Positions 23,328-34,990 of a stretch of 64,000 nt of DNA are shown here, in pieces. Each line of letters opens with the position of its first letter. Within the stretch, counting starts at the first letter, position 1. The DNA is from Stictocephala bisonia (lineage: Eukaryota; Arthropoda; Insecta; Hemiptera; Membracidae). The notes beneath the pieces were generated by a model that saw only the letters and a program-made list of their open reading frames with translations, was not told the DNA's origin and made no database searches. Location of the stretch: contig JAQJVL010000753.1 in assembly GCA_035578905.1 (NCBI GenBank), positions 1 to 64,000 on the forward strand. Reading direction: 5' to 3'. The position numbers and the translations under genes are program-made.

Positions 23328-24093
23328 TGGAGTATTCTATCAAGGTACTGATACGGGCCATAGCTAAGGGGCTAAGGCGCTAGCTTGCCACGCTTCCAGT
23401 CCGGATTCGAATCCCGATGTGACCACTAATAATAGATGTTGCCCTACCGCTCTCGTGGTTCGGATGTCACGTAAAGCCGTTGGTCGCCAGGTTAGGTGTT
23501 AGAGAGGGCTCCTTAGCCCTAAATTTACCTGGTAAAATAAGACGAACTTTTTAAGGGACTGAATGTATACAATTCCTAGCTCTATAAAGTGACTTTCCTA
23601 GATTCTCTACTATTATTTACAATTTACTAACTATAAAGTGACTCTACTAGATTCCCTACTATTATTTACAATTACTAACTACTAAATGACTTTACTAGAT
23701 TCCCTACTACCTACAGTCCAAAGCTAACAGTTCACTCACAGTTTCTTCAGTGTCCCTTCAGAAGTCGTCCACAAGTACCCGCACTGCTCCTTCGTTGATC
23801 CCCACAACGAACCACTCACCGGTAACTTCTCCGTAGACCACTTCACTATACTCGGACACTTCACTCGCACTGTAGAACTCGCTCACCGTCGCTGCAAACA
23901 CCCGGGCTGTAGGCTCTAGACTCACTGACTGACTGACTGACTCGCGCTGGTATCCGGGCCGTATATGTCACTTGCAGGTCTCCATCTAGAAGCTTCTTGA
24001 ATTCCCCTGCCCCCGAAGTTCCATGACAGAGCTGGCTCGTCAATCGAGAAGAATCTAGAAGTCCATTGAGTACGCTAACATGGAATATTCTAT
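23328..24093 (+). mobile_element. Composite SINE-VNTR retroposon with 13-bp target-site duplication
   Basis: TGGAGTATTCTAT (23,328-23,340) and TGGAATATTCTAT (24,081-24,093) flank a 740-bp insert and differ at one base. The insert starts with a tRNA-like head: A box TAGCTAAGGGG (23,361-23,371, perfect) and B box GATTCGAATCC (23,404-23,414, one mismatch), 43 bases apart. The GTGGTTCGGAT.TCACGTAAAGCC block shared with the modular SINE family follows. Next come a stem-loop tail domain (23,488-23,545), a 48-49-bp minisatellite of 2.7 units and a GC-rich segment with (CTGA)n. LINE-driven insertion is inferred from the duplication. There is no poly(A). The 60-codon minus ORF at 23,861-24,043 looks fortuitous. 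Confidence 0.7.
23583..23711. repeat. 49-bp minisatellite inside the composite SINE
   Basis: TATAAAGTGACT anchors at 23,583 and 23,632 and TACTAAATGACT at 23,680 give 49- and 48-bp steps. The repeated block is CTAGATTC.CTACTATTATTTAC. Confidence 0.85.
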
Positions 24094-25145
24094 AGCTGAC
24101 CTTTTACAATTGCATATGTAATATTTTAATTAGAGACATATCTTTACGATACTAATAGATAATTAATTGGTATACTATCAAAATTATTAAAAATTAATTC
24201 AACTTGAACCAATATATTCTAAAAACATATTAGTATATATTTATATTAAGCTATATTAGTTGTGATTACCGGTATATAATTATTCTCAATATAGTTGATT
24301 GCATGGTTAGTTGAACATTAATCTAGGTTTTGAGGTTTGGTAAAAGTTTAATTGGGAAGATATGTTTTCCATTTTAATCAAATGAACATGTTCATTTAAT
24401 TAACTTCTTCTGGCTGATTTAGTTCATTGTTGAAAAGTAAAAAACTTCAATTGTGTTTGGTTGTTTTAAAATAATTTACTGTTTCAGTGGTTTAGTATCA
24501 ACAATTAATTTTGTATTTATTTAATTTTCTATTTGTTTATTCTAGTGAAAATCATATTTACAAATCTCACGCACATACACAAAGAATTGTTAATGTTTGA
24601 TGTTCTAATAGGCAAATTTAAACTCTCAATTAATATTATATGAGCTAAGAAAAAGTGTAGTCAAACATAATATATATGAATCAAATAACATTGGGCTGAT
24701 TCAAAATTACTCCATGCCTCGATTCAAAAGTAAATAGTCACATATTGGCTGATAACTTTGATTTATTTTAAAATAAATAAATAATTTCTACGCACTAAAT
24801 TATAACACGTCATAGAAAATAATTTCTTTATCAGATCTTCCACCCTCTCTGAGATGTCCATAATTATATTCTATATTCTGAACTTCCAGACTTGACTTCA
24901 AAGTTCTCCTGCAGCGAGTGCTGGAACTACGTAGGACGTTTCTAATGTTATGACCAATAGCATGATGATATTAGCCAGCCTTAACCATAGCAACGCCTTG
25001 ACCGCCTTCTATGGCTGTTACGTTTCAATTCCTTATCTCACCTTTCTGATGCATGCTTTTTAAATGTGGGAATTTATGTTTGGGTAAAAATGTTTTGAAC
25101 GTTGATTTTCTTATCGTTGATATTGTCCTGTTTATTTGTGTTTAG
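24094..25145. other. AT-rich, no recognised element
   Basis: Contains a GC-richer stretch at 24,880-25,030 without motif matches. It ends in a pyrimidine-rich run leading to TTTAG at 25,141-25,145. Confidence 0.3.
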
Positions 25146-25205
25146 GATTGTGTGCGTGCATTGTTGTTGACTATCAGACGCAGCGTGCTCCTGGAAACAC
25201 TTTCC
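25146..25205 (+). CDS. Candidate 60-bp internal exon (unassigned)
   Basis: A pyrimidine-rich tract ending TTTATTTGTGTTTAG is followed by 60 bases of about 50% GC, well above the flanks, then the donor-like GTAAGAGC at 25,206. The length is divisible by three and two of the three forward frames are open. No protein family is recognised and no neighbouring exon is found. A chance pairing of splice-like signals is quite possible in 64 kb. Confidence 0.2.
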
Positions 25206-26046
25206 GTAAGAGCTTCACTAAGTCACCACTAATTGCACTCAAGTGAATTCGATATTAATTACATAAAGTTTAAATATTCATTTCATATGCCTAAATAATT
25301 TTCTTAATTAAAAGTTTTTGAATAGTATATTCTTTTTATATGTCTAGCTTGATTTAAATTTTAACTAATACGTTATAGATTTTTTACTTAGTTTCAGTTT
25401 ACAACTATACTCTTTCAATACTGCAACTGCAATAGGTATGTCGATATTTGTAGATTTCAGGTGTTTGATTGTTTGGTAAAATTATTTATAGTGTGGTTGG
25501 AATACTTTGAAGTAATAATTAGGTAGTTTTGTTGTTGTCGTTGTTGTTAGTACTTCTATATAATTTAGTACCCAGCGTTGTATAGTCTGCAAAATAGTAA
25601 TAATTTAAGGTTATTCCTTGTTTAGTTCATTCAATTTGGATAAAACTCCATTAATTATTGAAACGTGTAGGATAAGTTACATTTACACTTTATAAGTGAT
25701 ACTATATTTATGTTGGACTCAAAACTAGTTATATCTAGTTTAGGTCGAGATTTTCAGAGTGTTAATGTTGACAAGTTTTTCTTTAGCTCCTCCATTAATT
25801 CACACTTTCTTGAACCTTATGTGAGAAATTATTTGTCTTTCTTAAGTCAACAAGTTAATTAAGGCAAAGTTCCACTTTTTTAGTCAGGCTAACATGTGTT
25901 ATGTGTTCATCAAACCCCTATATTTTTCAAACGTTTTCATCCCAGTGACCCATCACGAACTCCTCATAATTGTCCTTATTGATAATGAATATTAAAATTT
26001 TGATACATGAGGTTAAACATGAAGTAAAATAAAAATTAAATATATG
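25206..26046. other. AT-rich, nothing recognised
   Basis: No ORF or repeat identified. Confidence 0.3.
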
Positions 26047-26140
26047 GCCTTAGTTTGTAACAATGACTACATTCGCTCTTCTACACTCATTCGAAATTCA
26101 TATTCGCCCATATCCTGACGATCGGCGTCTTATGAATAAA
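26047..26140 (+). mobile_element. Modular SINE family, copy 5 (3' end only)
   Basis: Begins CCTTAGTTTGTAACAATGAC and continues through CTACACTCATTCGAAATTCA and CGATCGGCGTCTTATGAATA. Everything 5' of this is missing, as expected from 5'-truncated retroposition. The 63-codon ORF at 26,063 is derived from it. Confidence 0.75.
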
Positions 26141-26254
26141 ATATATATATACAAATCAACAATACATATTAATTTTATTAACTTCAAATTAGGAATATTC
26201 CATAGCAATTTTAAGCATTCAGAATCCATATCTGAGTTGAAAATATTTAACTGA

Positions 26255-26310
26255 TATTGCTGAGTGTTTTTGAGAGTTTTCCGATACCAAAACTTTTAAC
26301 GTCGGCAATA
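26255..26310 (+). repeat. Short hairpin repeat, copy 2 (decayed)
   Basis: TTTTTGAGAGTTTTCCGATACC then AAAACTTTTAACGTCGG aligns with CCTTGAGGGTTTTCCAATACC and ACAACTTCCTTAACATCC at 52.5 kb; the left hairpin arm is degenerate. Confidence 0.4.
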
Positions 26311-26483
26311 AAGACCAAGTTAGATATCTTGTATTATTCACTAAATATATAATCTCTTTATTAGTAGAATAACATGTTTCTTCAACAGTTTATTAAAAAT
26401 TTATATTATTATTTTAAATTATAATAGTTAAGTTTACTATTAGTTTCGTTCTTCAAAAAGGCGATTTTAAAGTTTAAGAATGT

Positions 26484-26600
26484 CTTATTTTACCTGCTAA
26501 TGTTAGGGATTAGAAGCTCTCTCTAACTCTTGACAACCTGGGGACAAACGGCTTCAGGAGGTTGTTTTCCAAACCGCCAAGAAGTCGACAGTCCACCGCT
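26484..26600 (-). mobile_element. Fragment of the composite SINE tail domain
   Basis: TTATTTTACCTGCTAATGTT..GGGATTAG.AGCTCTCTCTAAC and GGGGACAAACGGCTT correspond to the reverse complement of 23,460-23,550 (ACCAGGTAAATTTAGGGCTAAGGAGCCCTCTCTAAC, GCGACCAACGGCTT), with substitutions and small indels. Confidence 0.55.
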
Positions 26601-26944
26601 GGGAAGTCGACAGTGCCGTTGTAGACATGATATTTTACCCAAAGTGGGCCAAAACATGTTGTTTTTGTTTAACTGTACAGTTCTTGTTTAATGTTATAAT
26701 AATTTATGGTGAACACTGTATGATTATTAAAGGTAATATGAGGGTTTTAATATACACTCGTCATGAATAATATGTACATTTTCACATATTTAACTATAGG
26801 AAAACTACGAAAATACTCAATAATTTATAAAAATCAACTTATAGTCAACTAGAATAGATCTTCACCTATGAAATGAAACTTATAATGTTAAGATGCAATT
26901 ATTATTACAAACCGAATCACTAAAATAGAAATCATTGTTTTTGG

Positions 26945-27110
26945 TGTTTTTCGAAGAGCGAAACGGCCCTTTAAGAAAATCTCTGAACCTCCACCAGGTG
27001 GCATCCGGCTGCATGCTAAAGCAGGATCGTTCCCGCATCCAAGGAACAGCCACGCTTGAAGTTGTTGACGCCGTTATCTTGTGTTATCTTGTAACCTTCG
27101 GGCCAAGGAC
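26945..27110 (+). repeat. Dispersed repeat with GTTCC/GGAAC blocks, copy 1
   Basis: GATCGTTCCCGCATCCAAGG, AACAGCCACGCTTGAAG and GACGCCGTTATCTTG recur at 36.95 kb (inverted) and 42.3 kb (decayed). The 112-codon ORF at 26,935-27,273 overlaps it and is probably a repeat remnant; its C-terminal half is hydrophobic AT-rich translation. Confidence 0.5.
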
Positions 27111-28964
27111 ACTGGTCTCTAGTTTAATCTATCTCATTTACATTTGTTCATTACTTTTCGGTGAAGGTAAACATTTATATCTTTTAATTAGTAACTTTCC
27201 ATTTTTCATTTTATTGATACATGAAATTTACAGTACAATTGTCATCATCGTAGACTTGGCCGTGTGTCGCTAACCTAATCTAATGAATGCAGTCCGATTA
27301 ATGTCAAAAATGTACAAAATAGGCAAATTTATATTTGTTTCCATTAATAAATAATAAATATATACCTGAAAAAAAATATTTATACCATTAGGCACTAAAT
27401 AAAATAAAGGAAAAAAAGATGTAACTATGTCGTAAGTATTTTAGTTAAGTTTCAGCTTAGTTCATAATTCAACGGACTATAGATTTGAATCTGACAGTAG
27501 TTCCAATAGTGTCCTATGTCAAAAAATTGGTCTACGAAACGAAATTCCGGATAATTTGAATATCAAAAATACTTTTTTACAAATAAATAAGTATTTAATT
27601 TCACATTGATTTACTTGTTTAATTAATTAATATTATTTTTTAAATCACACTCATATAGTCATTCTTACTTATTTTACTATAATGTAATCAATATTTGAAA
27701 CATATGAATATCTAGACACACGTTCTAGAGAACGGCCAAGATTTAGTTTAAAATATCCATGTCATATATCTTCTTCATTGTCATAGTCCTGAAAACAGAA
27801 ACTATTTATTTGAAACCAGATGTTAAATAATAAAAATAAACAGTAAAGGTTATTTTTGTTTGAAAGTTCAAATATTCTCTTGCCATCTCGGAAAATGCAT
27901 CTATTTAATGCTGGAAACCATCCAATAGCTGCATCCAATGCAGACTAATCCCACGATTACATAGCATAATTTGAATTAATTAACTATTCAATTCACAGTT
28001 TGAGTTTCCGTTCCACAGCTCGTGGATGATAGTTTTGCTATTTCTTACATTTATTTAATGAATACCTCGTATATTATGTGACTTTATCTTTTAACATATG
28101 TGCGAAAAATAAGTTACATTTAATTTATAACGTTTTAGGGAGTTTATTATTGTATTGCAAAGTTATCTGCATTTACCTAAGTCGTCAATACCTATCCCCG
28201 TAAAAATATATATCCACTTTAAAAAAAACTTATATTTACGTCTTAAAATATCCGTTGAACCACAACTTAAAGTTGTAGTCTCTAACATACCTTAAGATAT
28301 GTATTGATTTTTGTTTGTGTATTATTAGAATACACTCGTTGTAGGACATCAGACTTAAACCTAATTTTAAGAACTTAATTACTAAACACAAAAAATAAAT
28401 ATGCTTTTAGGTTGACAAAAAAATAAATAAAAAGGTGACTTTTTATTGTTTCTGATAAATATTGTGTAACATCTGTGTGCTAAAATTATGATCAGCTTAA
28501 TACATTTAAATTTTGATATTTTAAAATGGCAAAATCGCACCTTTACTTATTTATATAAGTGCTAATATTTAGTTATGAAATTCAATTATCGTACCAAATT
28601 ATTTCATTTTTAGTTAATAATAGGGAAATAAGTTTTCATTATTCAAGATTATACCAGCTTATAATTTTAGTTCAAGCTATGCTCATATAATAATTTGCTT
28701 TGTACTTCAATTACTAGTAAAATGTAATTATGTCAGATAATAATCTATCCTGACTTTTAGACCTACATAGATTGTTGGTCCGTAATGATGGACAATGAAT
28801 AGGTGGATGGTTGACCATAATTTGTTGAATGATTCTCAAGTCATACGTCAGGTCCGGATTTCAAGATATAGTAACGTGAAATCCCATACGGGCCTTGAGG
28901 TGCGCGGTAGGGGAGGACTGGTCACGGAGTGGGAGCAATAGCTCCACGACACAGAATGGATGTG
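27111..28964. other. AT-rich, nothing recognised
   Basis: No gene recognised; a GC-richer patch begins near 28,840. Confidence 0.35.
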
Positions 28965-29105
28965 CGTGGAGGGGACCTAATAAAGGGGAGGGACTGACAA
29001 TGTGCTGGCCCTGTATGCCCATGTAAAACTGGAGAAACACGTTTAGCTCACTATTAATTGAATGTGACCGCTTGTTTCTTTCTTGTGTATGATCGTATTT
29101 ACAAT
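28965..29105 (+). repeat. Dispersed repeat, copy 1 of 2 (with 42,555-42,700)
   Basis: Shared order of blocks: AATAA.GGGAG..ACTGA.AA.GTGCTGGC, CTG...GCA.GGCAAAA-like, then TTAA.TGAA..TG.CC.CTTG/GTTTC.TTCTT. Both copies are on the plus strand. The 100-codon minus ORF at 28,861-29,163 spans this region and is not recognised. Confidence 0.45.
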
Positions 29106-29208
29106 ATGTGGCGGCGCTCAACCGTGATTCGGGTACAGACATGTATTGCGGGAATTGTATCATAAATAGCGCAGGCGCTTCGAAGGTTGTTAGAAAAAAA
29201 CAGTTTTA

Positions 29209-29585
29209 ACGTACGGTGGAATTAACCCACCCATACACGTACGGTGGCATTAACCCAACCACTCACCCCTACACGTATGGTGGCATTAACCTACCCGCCC
29301 ACCCATACACTTTTGATAGCATTAACCCACCCGCCCAAACCATACACGTATGGTGGCATTAACCCACCCACCCACCCATACACGTATGGTGGCACTAACC
29401 AAATCACCCTCCCGTACACGTACAGTTGCATTAACCTACCCTCCCACCCATACACATACGGTAGCATTAACCCGCCCACCCACCCATACACGTATGGTGG
29501 CATTGACCCACCCGCCCACCCATACACGTATAATGGTATTGACCCACCCGCCCACCCAAACACGTACAGTGGTACCACCAAAAAC
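29209..29585 (+). repeat. 36-bp minisatellite, array 2 (10 units)
   Basis: ACACGTAYGG-type anchors lie at 29,235, 29,271, 29,307, 29,344, 29,380, 29,416, 29,452, 29,488, 29,524 and 29,560: 36-bp steps with a single 37. The unit is ACACGTATGGTGGCATTAAC plus a CCCACCCGCCCACCCAT tail. The 12-codon period keeps several frames open, which explains ORFs of 114-132 codons on both strands. Confidence 0.95.
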
Positions 29586-30205
29586 GTACGGCGGGTATCC
29601 CCACTACTCCAAATGGCAAGTAGACGACTGCGCATCGCCTAGCCAGGGCCTGTATGGTATCTCACGCAGTATACAAGAGGCAGTAGGGTCTGGAATCAAA
29701 CTCTGGCTAGCTGATTGCTGATTGACATTAAAAGATTACTCGTCTTACCTATATCTACTTTAAATTTGGTTGAAAGTAACACAAATAATATATATTTATG
29801 CAAAGAAGAGCCTATTCACCTATTCACTTCTTAAAATTAAGTTAGGACGGGTTCAACTTTACTTTTTTTGTCTATGACAGTTGAGTGTACAGACGTTAAA
29901 TACAAAACTTTCTCAAATATAAGGTGTAAAAAAGTGTGTTTCATTTGTGCTTTGGATGATATAAAGTAATGTCAAATTATTTAAAGAATGTTTGGCTATC
30001 ACTAAGGAACATTAACATAGTACTGTTTAACTTAAATTGCTCTTTTGTTTTGATAGAATTAAAGTATATGAGTAAAAACCATCTAAAACAAGTAAACTTA
30101 AAACACTACGTTGGAAATAATTTAAATCATAAATATCATCGTTATTATTGAAGATCTAGCATTGAAATGTGCACGTGCCACTTGATGAGTCTAATGGAAT
30201 GAGCT
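29586..30205. other. Noncoding; weak B-box-like sequence at about 29,690
   Basis: On the minus strand GAGTTTGATTCC near 29,690-29,703 is a poor B box; no A box is convincing. Otherwise nothing recognised. Confidence 0.25.
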
Positions 30206-30265
30206 GCTATTGAAGAAAGTTCTTGAGAATTTGCAACGCTGCAACTTCTTTAACACGTACAAAGA
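30206..30265 (+). repeat. Short hairpin repeat, copy 3 (decayed)
   Basis: GCTATTGAAGAAAGTTCTTGAG, TTTGCAACGCTGCAACTTC and TTTAACACG align block by block with the copy at 52.47 kb. Confidence 0.45.
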
Positions 30266-31429
30266 AGTTCTACGTAATTACAAAATCTCTGTTTCTTCTT
30301 ACTGTAGAAGTGAGTTTAAAATTATGTTTCTTCTTTAATGTATCGTATGATCATATGAGAATAATTTTATATCTGAATTAAACTATAGAAACCGTGGTGA
30401 TTAATTTAAATTATTGAACTAAAAATTATGTTTCTTTTAAACTCTTAAGAATGAGTGTTTTTATGTTTGGTTACCGACAAGCATTATGATTTATCATATT
30501 TTATTAATCTTTAACCAATTGTTTAGCCAAAGTTCATAGTTATTTATAATTTCACAAATACTATTAACATTAATTTATTAATATATTATTCCAAAAGTGT
30601 AATTATTTTTATTATAAAATGTATTTATTAAGAACTTTCTAATGTTTGTTAGATGTATTTCGTAATAAAAAACTATCTAAAATTATAGCTTGAGTCATAG
30701 ATTCTTTATAACGTCTAGTAGCAAAAACATTTATTAACAGTTATATAAACATAAATTAAGAAACAATATAAATAGTTATATATTATAATCATGGGATATA
30801 TAACTTTAATCAGGTTTTTAAGGATATAAATTTAGAGCATACTGGAAGTTATCAGTGACAAATGTATGATTACTCAGAGCAGATAAAGAATATCATAAAT
30901 CTCTTTTTTATATTCATTTATAACTATAATTATAACTACCTTAAATTAAAAGACCATTTTCTCATACGTTTATGAAATGTTTATAAATGTTTTCCTTTAA
31001 AATTTTATAATTTTATGATTGAAGAATCAATATAATATAAAAGTTCCTTTTAACTGAGTTTATATTGAATTTGTAGGTACTTATTTTCAAACATTTTTTA
31101 TAAATTGTTATAATGAATGTTCTATGTACAACTTGTTTTCATTAAATTATACATTTCTTTACTTCACTTAATACCAATTGTAATAATTCATTTTCGATTC
31201 CTGGAACCTCCATTTGTTAATTTTAGTCCACTGAAAGCTTGATATAAATATAACTAAGTAATTTTCTCCATTTTTGTTGTATGGAATTTTAATTTCTTAC
31301 TTTGAACTTCATCGCTAAAAAAACACCAATGCATATACAGGATGTATAACAAATATGGAAACGGTTTCACAACAACGAATTTTTTCATAGTTAATTAGAT
31401 ACTTTAATTTTATTTAATAATTGTGTTAC
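30266..31429. other. AT-rich, nothing recognised
   Basis: No ORF or repeat identified. Confidence 0.35.
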
Positions 31430-31482
31430 ATATACATATATCTATATATATATATATATAATAATATATATATATATATATA
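31430..31482. repeat. (TA)n microsatellite
   Basis: ACATATACATATATC followed by two long (TA) runs interrupted by ATAATA. Confidence 0.9.
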
Positions 31483-31795
31483 ACTTTTTATCAAAATAAT
31501 TTTCTTAAAACCGGTTAATAGCGGAGAAATAATATTGTTTAAATTAGTTAATTTGAAATTTGCATCCCCGTAAAGAACACTTACACGGTTTTCTTGACTA
31601 TAAGACTTTGTTATTTAGTAGAACGGCAGCAAGCTAAGCTCTTATATTAATGTGACGGTTTAGATAATTGTCAAGGGAATGTTTAGCAAGCGAAGAGATC
31701 CACCCCGTAGTGAAGTAAAGGTTGTAGTCTAGTATTACATGAATACATTATAATAATGTTCTCTAAACCTTCATAAATACACTTCATCCAATACT

Positions 31796-32025
31796 CAACT
31801 AACCAATGACCATTAACTAATCACTGTCCACATTACACTGGATGTCAACCCTTCTACGACAAGGGTAAATTGATGTACCGTCATTATACAGAGTTGGACG
31901 TACTCTACTATGTTTAACAGTAGTTACATACATAGTAGTAGCTACCCCTCCCTTAATGGGTAGTTACATGTTTGTCCTCAATTACATTACCAGCACATAA
32001 CAGACATTTAATCACTCATCTCCTT
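31796..32025 (+). repeat. Left member of an inverted repeat pair flanking the satellite
   Basis: CAATGACCATTAACTAATCAC, TGTCCACATTACACTGGATG, CAACCCTTCTAC, AAGGGTAAATTGATG, TCATTATACAGAGTTGGA and TTTGTCCTC reappear in reverse complement at 36,275-36,512. Confidence 0.8.
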
Positions 32026-32193
32026 TACCTCTAACATTACACATTGTTTACCTTTAATTGTTGCGTACAGTTAATTTAATTTTAATACAGTTCTTACTTT
32101 TTGGGAACATTTTCGTCGCAATGCATTTTTATGAAACTGGCGGTTGTTAATTATTAGTGGAAGTATTATTATTGTAAAATGTTACTTTCTGGA

Positions 32194-32465
32194 CCATTTC
32201 CGTTACTTCACTACCTTTCGCAATTACATTAAGGTTAGGTTAGGTTAGATTGCTATTAAAGTAAGTCATATATATACTGGTAAATCCATGATTTTCTTAC
32301 CGCCGTTTGCACTCTCCCTGTGTAAGTTCTGGGAAAGCGATAAGATAAGGCCAGCGATATCAGATTCCTAGCGGATAAGGAATGCCACAGTGGACGTAAA
32401 AATGATTGGGGCACAGTTTTTAGAGCAGTATAATATTTATCAAGAGGTGTTGAATTAACGGAAAC
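32194..32465 (+). mobile_element. TIR MITE with internal TTAGG runs, copy 3
   Basis: Left end TTTCCGTTACTTCACTACC, right end GAATTAACGGAAA. Internal GGTTAGGTTAGGTTAG (32,231-32,246), CTGGTAAATCCA, GAAAGCGATAAGATAAGGCC and CACAGTGGACGTAAAAAT. Noncoding. Confidence 0.75.
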
Positions 32466-32667
32466 AAAAAAGAAATGTTAATTAAAAGAAAATATCCTAC
32501 TTTCTTTCTGATAGTTTGTCTGACATCTAAACTGACACTAAACGTGTGAAGTAAATATAAATGAAGAAAATGTGGTATACAAATTGAACAAAATTGGGCA
32601 GCATCACGTTATTAACTAAATTAAGTATCACGCCTACGTTTGTCAAATTTTATAATTTTACTACTTC

Positions 32668-32714
32668 CAGTATTTTTTTTTATTTATTTTTTTTATTTTT
32701 TTTATATTTTTTTT
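32668..32714. repeat. T-rich low-complexity tract
   Basis: Runs of 6-10 T separated by single A. Confidence 0.9.
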
Positions 32715-32754
32715 AACTAAACCTCACCAATAGTGTTAGGATTAATTAGAATGA

Positions 32755-32850
32755 TCGTTGAGTGGCTAGGGCTTCGTACTGAGGTAAGGTTCGGTACTTT
32801 ACGCACAGGCCGAAGGGTCCATGGAAGGTGGTGAGTGAGGTTTAGAACAA
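32755..32850 (+). mobile_element. Possible decayed tRNA-SINE
   Basis: GAGTGGCTAGGGCTTCG followed by AAGGTTCGGTACTT is an imperfect A/B-box pair. TTTACGCACAG matches the 3' part of the second SINE family at 21.25 kb. Weak. Confidence 0.3.
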
Positions 32851-33095
32851 AATAAAAAAATGCACACGTTTTATTGATTAATTACAACAATTCGAGTATC
32901 ATTATTTAAGCAAGGATTGGTAGTAAAATTATTTAAGTGGGTTATATAGAATTTAACTTACACTTTGAGAACAATAATCAGATATTAAAAGCATTCATAA
33001 TCACAAATTTAATTACAAAGTACTTAATTAGTGCACCCTTAAATAGTGGTTAGATATACGTTCATTAGCAATGATAGTATGCGTGCTGCGGTGGA

Positions 33096-34990
33096 GTTAC
33101 TCATGTCTGACATGTTCTGGTAACAGTTCACAGCTCACCTTTATCTCATTAAGAATGTGTATAATTATATCATACGTTCTTTGGATCTGTTACACATTAG
33201 CAGTTACTCATGTCTGACATGTTCTGGTAACAGTTCACAGCTCACCTTTATCTCATTAAGAATGTGTTTAACTGTATATCATACGTTCTTTGGAACTGTT
33301 ACACATTAGCAGTTACTCATGTCTGACATGTTCTGGTAACAGTTCACAGCTCACCTTTATCTCATTAAGAATGTGTATAACTGTATATCATACGGTGTTT
33401 GGAACTGTTACACATTAGCAGTTACTCATGTCAGACATTGTACTGGTAACAGTTCACAGCTCACCTTTATCTCATTAAGAATGTGTTTATCTGTATATCA
33501 TACGGTGTTTGGAACTGTTACACATTAGTAGTTACTCAAGTCTGACATTGTACTGGTAACAGTTCACAGCTCACCTTTATCCCATTAAGAATGTGTTTAT
33601 CTGTATATCACACGGTGTTTGGAACTGTTACACATTAGTAGTTACTCAAGTCTGACATTGTACTGGTAACAGTTCACAGCTCACCTTTATCTCATTAAGA
33701 ATGTGTATAACTGTATATCATACGGTGTTTGGAACTGTTACACATTAGCAGTTACTAAAGTCTGACATTGTACTGGTAACAGTTCATAGCTCACCTTTAT
33801 CTCATTAAGAATGTGTTTATCTGTATATCACACGGTGTTTGGATTTGTTACACATTAGCAGTTACTCGTGTCTGATATTGTACTGGTAACAGTTCACAGC
33901 GCACCTTTTCTCATTAAGAATGTGTATAACTGTATATCATACGGTGTTTGGAACTGTTACACACTAGCAGTTACTCAAGTCTGACACGTTCTGGTAACAG
34001 TTCACAGCTCACCATTATCTCATTAAGAATGTGTATAACTGTATATCATACGGTGTTTGGAACTGTTACACATTAGTAGTTACTCATGTCTGACATGTTC
34101 TGGTAACAGTTCATAGCTCACCTTTATCTCATTAAGAATGTGTATAACTGTATATCATACGGTGTTTGGAACTGTTACACATTAGTAGTTACTCATGTCT
34201 GACATGTTCTGGTAACAATTCACAGCTCACCTTTATCTCATTAAGAATGTGTATAACTGTATATCATACGGTGTTTGGAACTGTTACACATTAGTAGTTA
34301 CTCATGTCTGACATGTTCTGGTAACAATTCACAGCTCACCTTTATCTCATTAAGAATGTGTATAACTGTATATCATACGGTGTTTGGAACTGTTACACAT
34401 TAGTAGTTACTCATGTCTGACATGTTCTGGTAACAGTTCACAGCTCACCTTTATCTCATTAAGAATGTGTATAACTGTATATCATACGGTGTTTGGAACT
34501 GTTACACATTAGTAGTTACTCATGTCTGACATGTTCTGGTAACAATTCACAGCTTACCTTTATCTCATTAAGAATGTGTATAACTGTATATCATACGGTG
34601 TTTGGAACTGTTACACATTAGCAGTTACTCATGTCTGACATGTTCTTGTAATAGTTCACAGCTCACCTTTATTTCATTAAGAATGTGTATAACTGTACAT
34701 CATACGGTGTTTGGAACTGTTACACATTAGTAGTTACTCATGTCTGACATGTTCTGGTAACAGTTCACAGCTTACCTTTATCTCATTAAGAATGTGTATA
34801 ACTGTATATCATACGGTGTTTGGAACTGTTACACATTAGTAGTTACTCATGTCTGACATGTACTGGTAACAATTCACAGCTCACCTTTATCTCATTAAGA
34901 ATGTGTTTAACTGTATATCATACGGTGTTTGGAACTGTTACACATTAGCAGTTACTAAAGTTTGACTTTGTATTATTAACAGTTCACCGA
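33096..34990. repeat. Satellite array, 109-110-bp unit, 17 full copies plus a partial
   Basis: GTTACT starts fall at 33,096, 33,203, 33,312, 33,421, 33,531, 33,641, 33,751, 33,861, 33,970, then every 109 bp to 34,842, with a decaying copy from 34,951. The unit contains CATGTCTGACATG (near-palindrome) and GTAACAGTTC paired with a downstream GAACTGTTAC (10-bp inverted repeat, about 66 bases apart). Units from 33,421 to about 33,960 carry GACATTGTACTGG and are 110 bp long; most others carry GACATGTTCTGG and are 109 bp. No ORF. Confidence 0.97.

Noticed and set aside
26935..27273. 112-codon ORF with hydrophobic C-terminal half
   Set aside because: First half lies in a dispersed repeat; the hydrophobicity follows from AT-rich sequence.
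29244..29721. ORFs of 114-132 codons on both strands, and similar ones at 5,112-5,531, 44,934-45,413 and 53,356-53,825
   Set aside because: They are translations of 36-bp (12-codon) minisatellite units and exist in several frames at once.
32231..32246. TTAGG run as interstitial telomere
   Set aside because: It is an internal part of a MITE family found in three copies here.
33096..34990. CRISPR-like array
   Set aside because: Whole 109-bp units are repeated with no unique spacers, in a eukaryotic context.
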